Origin: Actinoallomurus oryzae
GTDB lineage: Bacteria; Actinomycetota; Actinomycetes; Streptosporangiales; Streptosporangiaceae
Length of the DNA: 64,000 bases
Reading direction: 5' to 3'
NCBI RefSeq assembly: GCF_039541955.1
Contig: NZ_BAABHF010000027.1
Location: forward strand, 1-64,000
Below the pieces are notes generated by a model. The model was given only the letters and a program-made list of their open reading frames with translations. It searched no databases and was not told the origin of the DNA. The position numbers and the translations under genes were made by a program. Shown here in pieces: positions 17,801 through 26,141 of the stretch. Every line of letters starts with the position of its first letter. Position 1 is the first letter of the stretch.

Positions 17801-19798
17801 GGCTCGCAGCACGAGGGTGTTGAACGGGTCGCTCTCCACCTCGTCGCGCCACAGCGCGGTGAAGGCGTCCTGGAACAGGTCCTTGACGTCGGCCTCGTCC
17901 ACGTCGGGCGAGGGGACGTACCGCAGGCCCAGGTCGTAGATCCAGGAGCGGCGGCCGCCCTCGGGGTCGATGCCGTACGGCCGCTCGTCGACCACCTCGA
18001 CGCCCATGTTGTGCAGCAGCGGCAGAACGTGGGACAGCGAGATCGGCGGCCCGAGCCGGTACACCTTGAGCCGGCGCTCGCCGGGCTCGCCGCCGTACGG
18101 TTCGTACAGGTTGATGGAGATCTGGCCCGGCTCGGTCAGCGCCTCCAGGCGCTTGAGGTCGGCGCAGGCCGTACGGGCGGGGAAGTCGGCCTTGTAGCCC
18201 TCGGGGAAGGCGTTGGCGTAACGGCGGGTCAGCACCCCGGAGCGTTCTTCGCCGCACTGCTCGACGATCGCCTCGACCAGGTCGTCGGCCCACGAGCGGG
18301 TGGCGGCGACGAGCCGGGCCTCCACCTCGGCCAGGTCCACGTCGTCGGGCAGCGGGCGCCCGCGCTCGCCGCGCACGACCACGTGCAGGCGCGCGAGCGC
18401 GGAGTCGCCGACCATCGCGCTGTAGTCGACGCTCGTGCCGTCGAAGGCGCTGCGCAGGATCTCCTGGATGCGCAGCCGGATCTGCGTGGTGTAGCGGTCG
18501 CGAGGCAGGAAGACCAGGCACGACATGTAGCGGCCGTAGGCGTCCTTGCGGACGAACAGCCGAAGCTGCTTGCGCTCGCGCAGCCGCAGCACGCTCATCG
18601 CGATCGGGAACAGCTCGTCGACCGAGATCTGGAACAGGTCGTCGCGCGGGTAGGTCTCCAGGATCTCGATGAGATCCTTGCCGTCGTAGCTGTCGGCGGC
18701 GAGCCCGGCGCGGTGCAGCACCGTCTGGAGCTTGCGGTCGAGCACCGGGATGTGCTCGATGCTCTCGCTGTACGCGGCATGGGTGAACAGGCCGAGGAAG
18801 CGGCGCTCGCCGACCACCTTGCCGTCGTCGCCGAACCGCTTGACGCCGACGTAGTCGAGGTAGGCGGGGCGGTGCACGGTGGCGCGGGAGTTGGCCTTGG
18901 TCAGCACGAGCAGGTGCGGCTCGTGGGCCTTGGCGCGCACCTCCTGTGGCAGCGAGGCGAAGCTGGTCGACTCGCTCTGGTCCGAGCGCAGGATGCCCAG
19001 GCCGGTGCCGGGGACGGCGCGCAGCCGCTCGCCGTCCTCGCCGGTCTCCAGGGTGTACTCCCGGTAGCCGAGGAAGGTGAAGTGGTCGTCGGCCAGCCAG
19101 TCGAGCAGCGCGACGCCGTCGCCGGTCTCCTCCTCCGGCAGCGGCGGCCGCTTCTCGCGCAGCCCGGCCGCGATCGTACGGGACAGGGACCGCATCTTGT
19201 CCTCGTCCTCGACGGCGGCGCGCACGTCGTCCAGGATCCGGCGGATGTCCTTCTCCAGGTCCTGCAGCACCGTGCGGTCGCCCTGCCGGTCGATCTCCAG
19301 GTGGATCCAGGACTCCTCGAGCATCAGGCCGTCGCCGTCGTCCGTGCCCCGCAGGTGACCGGCCACGTCACGGCGGACGTTCAGCTGCGGGTGGACGATC
19401 AGGTGGGTGGACAGCTGGTGCCGGTTGAGCTCCATCGTCACCGAGTCGACGAGGAACGGCATGTCGTCGGTGACCACCTGGACGACGCTGTGCCCGGGGT
19501 CCCAGCCCTGGTCGTCGACGGTCGGCGTGAACGCGCGCACCTTGGCCCGGCCCTGCGGGCGGTCTTCGCCCAGCTGCCGGTGGGACATCGCCGGACCCCA
19601 GATGTCGGCCGGGTCGCGGGAGCCGAGATCCTCCACCGCGACATGCCGATAGTAGAGCCGGAGGAAGCCGAGAATGTCCGCGGTCTCCTGGTTGGCGCCG
19701 TACGTGTGGTGGGCACAGGCCTCCGCCGCACGGCGCAGCAGATCATCCTTGGCACGCTCGGCTTCGTCGTCCGGCCGGGCCGTCGGTTCGCCGCTCAT
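14873..19798 (-). CDS. NAD-specific glutamate dehydrogenase, 180-kDa class
   Basis: 1641 aa, the normal length of the large class. It oxidises glutamate to 2-oxoglutarate and ammonia with NAD. A long N-terminal regulatory region holds ACT-like parts. The catalytic part around residues 840-900 has VARGGLRWSDRREDFRTEI, then KAQAVKNTVIVPAGAKGGFV with the conserved lysines; further on come NGMLLSEHIRLVAAFDHRHI and TDFIDNSAGVDTSDHEVNIK. The ATG has GGAG 8 nt upstream. It follows the tryptophan 2,3-dioxygenase gene by 24 bp, so they are likely co-transcribed in an amino-acid catabolic unit. Confidence 0.96.
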   Translation of the reverse strand: MSGEPTARPDDEAERAKDDLLRRAAEACAHHTYGANQETADILGFLRLYYRHVAVEDLGSRDPADIWGPAMSHRQLGEDRPQGRAKVRAFTPTVDDQGWDPGHSVVQVVTDDMPFLVDSVTMELNRHQLSTHLIVHPQLNVRRDVAGHLRGTDDGDGLMLEESWIHLEIDRQGDRTVLQDLEKDIRRILDDVRAAVEDEDKMRSLSRTIAAGLREKRPPLPEEETGDGVALLDWLADDHFTFLGYREYTLETGEDGERLRAVPGTGLGILRSDQSESTSFASLPQEVRAKAHEPHLLVLTKANSRATVHRPAYLDYVGVKRFGDDGKVVGERRFLGLFTHAAYSESIEHIPVLDRKLQTVLHRAGLAADSYDGKDLIEILETYPRDDLFQISVDELFPIAMSVLRLRERKQLRLFVRKDAYGRYMSCLVFLPRDRYTTQIRLRIQEILRSAFDGTSVDYSAMVGDSALARLHVVVRGERGRPLPDDVDLAEVEARLVAATRSWADDLVEAIVEQCGEERSGVLTRRYANAFPEGYKADFPARTACADLKRLEALTEPGQISINLYEPYGGEPGERRLKVYRLGPPISLSHVLPLLHNMGVEVVDERPYGIDPEGGRRSWIYDLGLRYVPSPDVDEADVKDLFQDAFTALWRDEVESDPFNTLVLRAGLAWRPVMVLRAYARYLRQTGTTFSERYIEQVLIDNPRIARLLVRLFESRFDPRLNSRPDAAPDAHEELGSAIAEEIEGALDAVTSLDQDRILRSFLSMIRATLRTNYYQRTAGGTPKPYLSLKLDPEAIPDLPQPRPQFEIFVYSPRLEGVHLRFGSVARGGLRWSDRREDFRTEILGLVKAQAVKNTVIVPAGAKGGFVCKRLPDPSDREAFLAEGVASYKQFISGLLDITDNLVRDEESEGSRGQMRVVPAPNVVRHDGDDTYMVVAADKGTATFSDIANEVSASYGFWLGDAFASGGSVGYDHKGMGITARGAWESVKYHFRSLGVDVQNEDFTVVGVGDMSGDVFGNGMLLSEHIRLVAAFDHRHIFLDPDPDPAASFRERKRMFALPRSSWADYDTSLISKGGGVHSRSAKKIPLTPQVREALGIPGGVNALTPHELIHAILTAPVDLMWNGGIGTYVKASGETHAEVGDKANDVLRADATELRCKVIGEGGNLGLTQRARIEFALGGGLVNTDFIDNSAGVDTSDHEVNIKILLDQVVRDGELTDKQRDTLFLEMTDEVAGLVLRDNIAQNVALAASRSQASSMLHVHGRYLRRLERGGKLKRRLEFLPDDKALAERRQAGIGLTGPEFATLLAYTKLTLEDEIRGSDLPDDPDLASRLVEYFPTPLRERFRDYMDRHPLRREIIATSVVNSMVNDSGITFAFRMGEETGASASDITRAYLVAREVFGMEAFWRSVDGLDYQVDTATQIRMRLEARKLTERAARWLLHNRRMPFDIRDTVDYFASGAAALSAHMPKLLVGRDLEDFEDRRDRFTEAGVPDQLAEQVAMMVPAFSTFDLVEIAHSTGRPPEEVAEVYFDLSERLQLSRLRERIIQLPRDDRWNSMARSALRDDLYAAHAALARDVLVTSEAGVAPEQRLAIWTDKNSAAVARAAQTLGEIWESDNLGVATLSVALRAIRTLVTASTLPA

Positions 19799-19822
19799 CT
19801 ACATATCTCCCTCAGTGCCTTC

Positions 19823-20686
19823 TCAGAGCAGGGTTCGCAATTCCCACAGCAACGGGTAATACCGCAGGTCAAGCCTGCTTCGGAGGTAAGGCGCGCCGGT
19901 AGAGCCACCGGTGCCCGACTTCGTGCCGATCTGCCGCTCGACCATCTGGACGTGGCGTTGGCGCCAGAGCGCGGCCATCTCGTCGTGGGTCAGCAGGTCC
20001 TCGGACAGCTGCCACAGATCGTCGTAACGGTCGCGGTCGCCCGCCACGGTGACCATCGACTCCCGGATCTCGTCGTCGTCGCCGGCCGCGAGCCCGCGCC
20101 TGCGGAGCAGCATGACGAACGCGTCCCAGAGCGTGGGTTCGGCGAGCCGCCGGTCGAGGCGTTCGGTCTCGTCGTCGGTGAGGCCGCGGAACCGTTTGAC
20201 GAAACCGGGGTCCTTGTGGCCGGAGAGGAACTCCATCTCGCGGAACTGCACGGACTGGAAGCCGCTGGCGGGCGCCAGCTTCTCCCGGAAGGCCATGAAG
20301 TCCTGCGGGGTCATCGTCTCCAGCACCTGGATCTGGTCGACCATCACCCGCTCCACCGCGTGCACCCGCCGGAACAGGTGCCGGGCCAGCCAGACCTCGT
20401 CGTCGATCATCGCCCGGCGGATCTCGCCCAACTCGTGCAGAAGCAGCTTGAACCAGAGCTCGTAGACCTGGTGGATCGTGATGAACAGAAGCTCGTCGCG
20501 GGCGGGAGGGTCGGACTCGAGCACCTGCTGTTCGAGCAGGGTCGGCAACCGGAGGTAGGCGCCGTAGGTGAGGCGCCCCCCTTCTTCACCGAAGTTACGC
20601 CCCGGTGCGCCATATCCGTTTCCGGGCATACCGGAAGCGGAAGCGGCCGCACCACGCCGTTGTGGTGTTGCGCTCACGGCCGCCAC
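19823..20686 (-). CDS. kynA: Tryptophan 2,3-dioxygenase
   Basis: About 287 aa. It opens the indole ring of L-tryptophan to N-formylkynurenine with a haem and O2. Family marks: LTYGAYLRLPTLLEQQ, the substrate-binding FITIHQVYELWFKLLLHEL, and the haem-ligand region RQRHVQMVERQIG followed by GTGGSTGAPYLR. A kynureninase or formamidase gene is not seen nearby. The frame starts with GTG at 20686; a later ATG (about residue 20) is also possible because the first residues are low-complexity. It lies between acetoacetyl-CoA synthetase and NAD-GDH on one strand. Confidence 0.95.
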   Translation of the reverse strand: MAAVSATPQRRGAAASASGMPGNGYGAPGRNFGEEGGRLTYGAYLRLPTLLEQQVLESDPPARDELLFITIHQVYELWFKLLLHELGEIRRAMIDDEVWLARHLFRRVHAVERVMVDQIQVLETMTPQDFMAFREKLAPASGFQSVQFREMEFLSGHKDPGFVKRFRGLTDDETERLDRRLAEPTLWDAFVMLLRRRGLAAGDDDEIRESMVTVAGDRDRYDDLWQLSEDLLTHDEMAALWRQRHVQMVERQIGTKSGTGGSTGAPYLRSRLDLRYYPLLWELRTLL

Positions 20687-20740
20687 ACTAACTCGAAAAC
20701 CGGGATTCGCCGACTCGGGGACGGGAGGATCACCCTGCCA

Positions 20741-22669
20741 CTAGTGTCCTGACGTGGGCATGAAGTGCGCCAGCACCTCGGGATTCGCCATGGCGTCCGG
20801 GTTTGCGGCCTTCTCCACGGGCGTGCCGAGCAGCATCTTGCGCACCGGCACTTCGAGCTTCTTGCCCGACAGCGTGCGCGGGATGCCCGGCACCGCACGG
20901 ATCTCGTCCGGCACGTGCCGCGGCGACAGCGTCGACCGCAGCGCCGCCCGGATCCGCGCGACGATCTCCTCCGACAGTTCGGCGTCGTCGGCGAGCTGCA
21001 CGTACAGCAGCAGGCGCCCGTCCTGCCCCAGCTGTCCCGTGTCGACCACGAGTGAGTCGGCGACCTCGTCGAACGCCTCCACGACGCGGTAGAAGTCGGC
21101 GGTGCCCATGCGCACCCCGCCCCGGTTGAGCGTGGAGTCGGACCGTCCGTAGATCACGCTGCCGCCGTCGGGCAGGATCTTGATCCAGTCGCCGTGCCGC
21201 CAGACGCCCGGGTACATGGCGAAGTAGGACTCCCGGTAGCGCTCGCCGCCCTCGTCGTTCCAGAAGTAGATCGGCATCGAGGGCATCGGCTCGGTGATCA
21301 CCAGCTCGCCCACCTCGTCGACGACCGGCTCACCGGTGTCGCCGAACGCCTCGACCTTGGCCCCGAGCCCCCGGCACTGGATCACGCCCGCGCGCAGCGG
21401 CAGCAGCGGGCACGGCCCGACGAACCCGGTGGCGACGTCGGTGCCGCCGGAGAACGAGCCGACCAGCAGATCCGCGCCGACGTGCTCGTACAGCCACGCG
21501 AAGCCCTCGGGCGGCAGCGGCGAGCCGGTCGAGCCGACCCCGCGGATCCGGGTGAGGTCATAAGTCTTGCCCGGCTCCAGGCCGGTCTTCATCGACGCCA
21601 GGATGTACGGCGCGCCGACGCCGAAGTAGGTCACCCCGGTCTCGGCGGCCAGCCGCCAGAGCGCGTCGCCGTTCGGCGCGCCGTCGTACATGACGATGGT
21701 CGCGCCGACGAGAAGGCCGCCGACCAGGTAGTTCCACATCATCCAGCCGGTCGTGGTGAACCAGAAGAAGATGTCGCCGGGGCCGAGGTCCTGGTGGAAG
21801 CTGAGGGACTTGAGGTGTTCGAGGACGATGCCCCCGTGCCCGTGCACGATCGGCTTGGGCAGCCCGGTCGTGCCGGAGGAGTACAAAATCCATAGGGGGT
21901 GGTCGAACGGCACGTCCTCAAAGCCCGGCGCCGCGCCGGGCCGGCGCAGGTCGTCGTAGGAGATCGCGTCCTCGACGCCGTCGGTGCCCAGGTACGGGAT
22001 CAGCACGGTGGCCCCGAGCGTGGGCAGCGCCGCCTGGATGTCGCGTACGACGTCGCGCCGGTCGTAACGCTTGCCGTTGTAGGGGTAGCCGTCCACCGCG
22101 ACGAGCACCTTCGGCTCGATCTGGGTGAACCGGTCGATCACGCTGGGCGCCCCGAAGTCGGGCGAGCAGGAGGACCAGATCGCCCCGAGCGAGGCCGTGG
22201 CGAGGAAGAGCACCAGCGCCTCGGGGATGTTGGGCACGTACGCCGCCACCCGGTCGCCCTTCGTCACACCGAGCTCGCGAAGGCCCTGACGCGCCTCGGC
22301 GACCCGCGTGGCCAGCTCACCGTACGTCAGGGTGCGCTCGTCGCCGCTCTCGGAGCGGAAGATCACCGCCGTGGCGTTTTGGTCTCGGTCGGCCCGCAGG
22401 GCGTTGCGCGCGTAGTTGAGCGTGGCACCGGGGAACCAGCGCACACCGGGCATCCCGGCACCCTCGCGCACCGGACCGTCGCCGCGCTCGCCGAGCACGC
22501 CGAAGTAGGACCACACCGTGTCCCAGAAGGCATCGAGCTCGGTGACGGACCAGCGCCACAGCTCGTCGTAGGAACCGAGGCCCCGCTCGTCCATGAGCCC
22601 ACCGACACGGGCCCGCCGCCGCGCATCATCGGACGGCTCCCACAGCAGGTCACCCTCGGCAACCGACAC
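20741..22669 (-). CDS. Acetoacetyl-CoA synthetase
   Basis: About 642 aa. An adenylate-forming enzyme that converts acetoacetate, ATP and CoA to acetoacetyl-CoA. The AMP-binding signature is ILYSSGTTGLPKPIVHGHGG, and the family block WFPGATLNYARN near the N-terminus is typical of this ligase rather than acetyl-CoA synthetase. The C-terminal RTLSGKKLEVPVRKML contains the catalytic lysine. The GTG at 22669 is chosen because GGGAGG lies 7 nt upstream; an earlier TTG at 22684 would swallow that site. Downstream tryptophan dioxygenase follows after 54 bp. Confidence 0.93.
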   Translation of the reverse strand: MSVAEGDLLWEPSDDARRRARVGGLMDERGLGSYDELWRWSVTELDAFWDTVWSYFGVLGERGDGPVREGAGMPGVRWFPGATLNYARNALRADRDQNATAVIFRSESGDERTLTYGELATRVAEARQGLRELGVTKGDRVAAYVPNIPEALVLFLATASLGAIWSSCSPDFGAPSVIDRFTQIEPKVLVAVDGYPYNGKRYDRRDVVRDIQAALPTLGATVLIPYLGTDGVEDAISYDDLRRPGAAPGFEDVPFDHPLWILYSSGTTGLPKPIVHGHGGIVLEHLKSLSFHQDLGPGDIFFWFTTTGWMMWNYLVGGLLVGATIVMYDGAPNGDALWRLAAETGVTYFGVGAPYILASMKTGLEPGKTYDLTRIRGVGSTGSPLPPEGFAWLYEHVGADLLVGSFSGGTDVATGFVGPCPLLPLRAGVIQCRGLGAKVEAFGDTGEPVVDEVGELVITEPMPSMPIYFWNDEGGERYRESYFAMYPGVWRHGDWIKILPDGGSVIYGRSDSTLNRGGVRMGTADFYRVVEAFDEVADSLVVDTGQLGQDGRLLLYVQLADDAELSEEIVARIRAALRSTLSPRHVPDEIRAVPGIPRTLSGKKLEVPVRKMLLGTPVEKAANPDAMANPEVLAHFMPTSGH

Positions 22670-22868
22670 GTCACAGCCTCCCAAACGCTAGTGATGGCCA
22701 TCCCAGCATCAGCGTGGCGGCCACGCACTGCAACATAGAACACCACCACGGAACCACTGGAAACCATGTGACCGCAGAACACTGCCAAGGCCCTTTGAGG
22801 CCAGACCGGTCAAGGAGGTGAGACTCACTCTGCGCAGTCTCCAGAGGTCCACCTTCCCTTGGCGGGTA

Positions 22869-23783
22869 TCACCGTGCGTCGGGTGACCAGGGCAGGACCT
22901 CACCATGCCGGACGAGCCGGCCGTAGTGGTCGGGGTCTACCGGGTCGAGGGCAAGGCTCAGGAGCGGCAGGGCCGCCTCGGCCGGGCTGGGGGCGTCGCT
23001 GACGTCCCACCACAGGCCGGAGGTCGGCGTGTTCATCATCCCGGGGCAGACGGCGGCGAGCAGGATGCCGCGCTCGGTGTCCTGTTCGCGCCGCTGCGCC
23101 GCGAGCGCGCGCACGGCGGCGACCTGGCCGATCTTGGAGGGGATGTTGACGAAGCCGGGCCAGGCTCCGGCGCGGGCGCTGCCGTCCTTGACGGCGTCAC
23201 GCCAGGCCGCGACCTGCTCGTCCACCTCGTCCAGGGACGCGAGCCCGTCGAAGCGGTCGTGGAGTACGGGCGCCAGGTGGTGCAGCCTGCCCAGCGAGCT
23301 GGCCACGACGATCAGCCTCCCGCCGTCCCGCAGCAGCGGGGCGAAGGCGCGCAGCACCCGCGTGGCGCCGAAGTTGTTGACCTCGGCGTAGATGTCGACG
23401 AACCGGCGCGGGTCGTCGTCCGGGCCGATCCGCATCACGGCGTTGTTGAAGACGATGTCGACGCCCTGGTGCCGTTCCTTCAGCCGCGCGGCGAGGCGGC
23501 CGGCGGCCTCGGGGTCGGCCACGTCGAGCAGCTCGCCGCGGACGCGGGCTCCGCCGGAGGGCATGGCCTCGACGGCTTGGGCGACACGGCCGGCGTCGCG
23601 GCCGGTGAGGTAGACGGTGTCCTGCGGGGCCATGCGCTCGGCGAGGCCCTCGACCAGGGCCAGACCCAGGCCCTGGGTGGCGCCGGTGACCAGGGCGACC
23701 TTCGGCGCGGTGGCCAGGCCGGCGGACGCGGACGGTGTCTTGATCAGGTTCATGCCGGCCACGTTAGGAGCCTGATCGGTCAT
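22869..23783 (-). CDS. Short-chain dehydrogenase/reductase family protein
   Basis: About 304 aa. The Rossmann nucleotide motif is VTGATQGLGLAL, NNA appears as VFNNAV, and the serine strand is IVVASSLGRL. The catalytic Tyr of YxxxK looks replaced: the Lys of IPSKIGQVAAVRAL is preceded at -4 by Asn (FVNIPSK). So it binds NAD(P) but its chemistry is uncertain. It is divergent from a LysR regulator gene, the usual sign that the regulator controls it. An alternative start is the Met at residue 11. Confidence 0.85.
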   Translation of the reverse strand: MTDQAPNVAGMNLIKTPSASAGLATAPKVALVTGATQGLGLALVEGLAERMAPQDTVYLTGRDAGRVAQAVEAMPSGGARVRGELLDVADPEAAGRLAARLKERHQGVDIVFNNAVMRIGPDDDPRRFVDIYAEVNNFGATRVLRAFAPLLRDGGRLIVVASSLGRLHHLAPVLHDRFDGLASLDEVDEQVAAWRDAVKDGSARAGAWPGFVNIPSKIGQVAAVRALAAQRREQDTERGILLAAVCPGMMNTPTSGLWWDVSDAPSPAEAALPLLSLALDPVDPDHYGRLVRHGEVLPWSPDAR

Positions 23784-23825
23784 GCCACCAGCGAAAGTTT
23801 CTCAGGTAGGGTATGCGTAACCGTC

Positions 23826-24743
23826 ATGGCCTTCACCGACGCGTCCCTCACCGCTCTGCGGGTCTTCCGCGAGGTGGCCGAGCGGGGCACCCTCACCGCC
23901 GCGGCCACCGCGCTCGGCTACACCCAGTCCGCCGTCTCCCGCCAGATCGCCTCGCTGGAACGCGCGGCCGGAACGCCGCTGCTGGAGCGGCGTCACGACG
24001 GCGTGCGGCTGACCCCCGCCGGGCACGTCGTGGTGCGCCGCGCCGCCACGGTGATCGACCAGGTCGACGCGACAGCGCGTGAGCTGGCCGGCCTTCCCGA
24101 CGAGCACGGCACGGTGCGGCTCGGCTGGTTCGCGAGCGCGGGGTCCGGGCTGGTGCCCCGTGCGCTGGCCGCGTTGCGCCGTACGCACCCGGCCATCACC
24201 GTGATCGGCCGCGAGGGCAGCACCCCCGCGCTCGTACGCGCGCTGCGTGCCGGCACGCTGGACCTCGCCCTGGTGGCGTCGGCGCCGCCGTTCCGCCCGC
24301 TCGACAGCGAGACGCCGGCCCTGGAGCTGCGGATCCTCGCCGAACGAAGCCTGCGCCTCGCGGTGCCCGACACCCATCCGCTAGCGCGGGGCGACTTCGT
24401 CGACATCGCCGACCTGCACGGCCGGCGCTGGATCGCCGGATCGGGCGATGACCAGGTGATGGGAGTCTGGCCCGGCCTGGACGAACGGCCCGAGATCGCC
24501 CACACCGCCCGCGACTGGCTGGCCAAGCTGCATCTCGTCGCGGCCGGCTGCGGCATCACCACCGTGCCGGCCTCGCTCACCGCCATCGTCCCCGCCGGCG
24601 TCCGTGTACTGCCGGTCCGCGGCGGACCGCGCGAACAACGGCGCCTCCTGCTCGCGCGGCTCCCGCGGCCCCTGCCGGAACCCGCCGATCACCTCGCCGC
24701 GGCCCTCCGCGCCGCCGCGATCGAGACGAGCGCACCGCTGTAA
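23826..24743 (+). CDS. LysR family transcriptional regulator
   Basis: 305 aa. The N-terminal winged helix reads LRVFREVAERGTLTAAATAL followed by GYTQSAVSRQIASLERAAGT, the classic LysR pattern; the rest is a periplasmic-binding-like ligand domain (LGWFASAGSGLVPRALAALR). It is divergent from the SDR gene with a 42-bp gap, so it probably regulates that gene and itself. The ligand is unknown. Confidence 0.93.
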   Translation: MAFTDASLTALRVFREVAERGTLTAAATALGYTQSAVSRQIASLERAAGTPLLERRHDGVRLTPAGHVVVRRAATVIDQVDATARELAGLPDEHGTVRLGWFASAGSGLVPRALAALRRTHPAITVIGREGSTPALVRALRAGTLDLALVASAPPFRPLDSETPALELRILAERSLRLAVPDTHPLARGDFVDIADLHGRRWIAGSGDDQVMGVWPGLDERPEIAHTARDWLAKLHLVAAGCGITTVPASLTAIVPAGVRVLPVRGGPREQRRLLLARLPRPLPEPADHLAAALRAAAIETSAPL

Positions 24744-24768
24744 GACCCTCCGGCGGCTCCCGCCGTGC

Positions 24769-25545
24769 TCAGCGGCTGGTGAAGTAGGCGCCCGGTGGTA
24801 TGCCGGTGGCCTTGCGGAACACGGCGACGAAGGCGCTCGGGGTCGTGTAGCCGACGCGACGGGCCGCGGTGGCCACCGGCAGGCCCTCGGCGAGCAGCGG
24901 CAGCGCCGCTCGCAGGCGTACCTGGGTGCGCCAGCGGCCGAACGGCATGCCCGTCTCCGCCGTGAACAGGCGGGCGAGGGTGCGGGTGCTCGTGCCGGTG
25001 CGACGGGCCCAGATGTCCAGCGTGGCGTCGTCGGCGGGATCGTCGATCACGCCGCGGGCCACGTCGAGGGCACGCGGGTCACGGGGCATCGGTACCGCGA
25101 TGGTGGTCACGGGAACCGGCACGAGCTGGTCGAACAGGACGCTCTCGGCCCGGCGGCGGGCGGCCCGGGGCGGGTCGGTGGCGGCCAGGTGGAGGATCAG
25201 CTCCCGGGCCAGCGGGCTGATTCCGACCACGGTCGGGACGGTCCAGCCCGGTCCTCGATCGGCGGCGAAGTAGGGGCAGCAGACGAACGTGTGGCGGCCG
25301 GCGTCCATGGCGTGCTCGACGCCCGCCGGGATCCACAGGGCCCGCGTCGGCGGCAGCACCCAGGTGCCGTCGGGCGAGGAGACGGTGAGGATGCCCGAGG
25401 AGGCCCAGGCCAGCTGGTGCGCGGTATGCCAGTGCGTGTCGTACCGGCGCCCCGCCGAGGAGAACGCCGCGACCAGGATCGCCCCGTCGGCCCGCGTCTT
25501 GAGTTGGCTGGTTCTCGACATCACTTGACCGTCTTGGTCGTTCAC
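24769..25545 (-). CDS. AraC family transcriptional regulator with N-terminal cupin
   Basis: 258 aa. A cupin-like half (THWHTAHQLAWASSGILTV) is followed by a double helix-turn-helix (TLDIWARRTGTSTRTLARLF, then VATAARRVGYTTPSAFVAVF). It is divergent from the methyltransferase gene across about 32 bp and may control it. It is convergent with the LysR gene. Confidence 0.92.
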   Translation of the reverse strand: MNDQDGQVMSRTSQLKTRADGAILVAAFSSAGRRYDTHWHTAHQLAWASSGILTVSSPDGTWVLPPTRALWIPAGVEHAMDAGRHTFVCCPYFAADRGPGWTVPTVVGISPLARELILHLAATDPPRAARRRAESVLFDQLVPVPVTTIAVPMPRDPRALDVARGVIDDPADDATLDIWARRTGTSTRTLARLFTAETGMPFGRWRTQVRLRAALPLLAEGLPVATAARRVGYTTPSAFVAVFRKATGIPPGAYFTSR

Positions 25546-25577
25546 GCCACCGTCGTCCGCTCCTAATGTGCACGAGC

Positions 25578-26141
25578 ATGAACCTGCTCCACAACCGGAT
25601 ATGCGGTTCGGCCAGGTGGGCCGAGTACATGCGCACGGACCTGTTCCCGGTGGTGCTGGGGGACGTCGACCTCGGCGACGACGTGCTGGAACTCGGCCCC
25701 GGCCTGGGCGTGACCACCCGCGAGCTGGCCGGCCGGGTGCCGCACCTCACCGCGCTGGAGGTCGATGAGACGTACGCCGAGCGGCTGCGGCGTGAGCTGG
25801 AGCCCGGCGTGACGATCGTGCACGGCGACGCGTCGGCGATGCCGTTCCCGGACGCGTCGTTCACCGCCGTCGCGTGCTTCACGATGCTGCACCACGTATC
25901 CACGCCGGAGCTGCAGGACCGGCTCTTCGCCGAGACCTGCCGCGTGCTGCGCCCGGGCGGGGTGTTCGTCGGCAGCGACGGGCGGGCCGGCCTGTTGTTC
26001 CGGCTGATCCACCTGGGCGACACGCTCGTGCCGGTCGATCCCGGGACGCTCGCCTCCCGTCTGGAGGCGGCCGGCCTCGCGGACGTGCGCGTCACGCCGA
26101 AGCCCAAGCGCGTGCACTTCACCGCCCGCCGGCCCGCCTGA
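25578..26141 (+). CDS. Class I SAM-dependent methyltransferase
   Basis: About 187 aa. Motif I LELGPGLGVTTREL, motif II GDASAMPFPDASFTAVACF and the post-motif VLRPGGVFV fit class I methyltransferases of the UbiE/SAM-11 type. The acceptor cannot be told. Another in-frame ATG lies at 25566. The 3' end overlaps the convergent amidase gene by 23 bp. Confidence 0.88.
   Translation: MNLLHNRICGSARWAEYMRTDLFPVVLGDVDLGDDVLELGPGLGVTTRELAGRVPHLTALEVDETYAERLRRELEPGVTIVHGDASAMPFPDASFTAVACFTMLHHVSTPELQDRLFAETCRVLRPGGVFVGSDGRAGLLFRLIHLGDTLVPVDPGTLASRLEAAGLADVRVTPKPKRVHFTARRPA

Noticed and set aside
16202..20752. Very long plus-strand open frame opposite NAD-GDH
   Set aside because: It is a mirror of the GC-rich codon pattern of the real minus-strand genes; it crosses NAD-GDH and tryptophan dioxygenase and has low-complexity, charged sequence without family marks.
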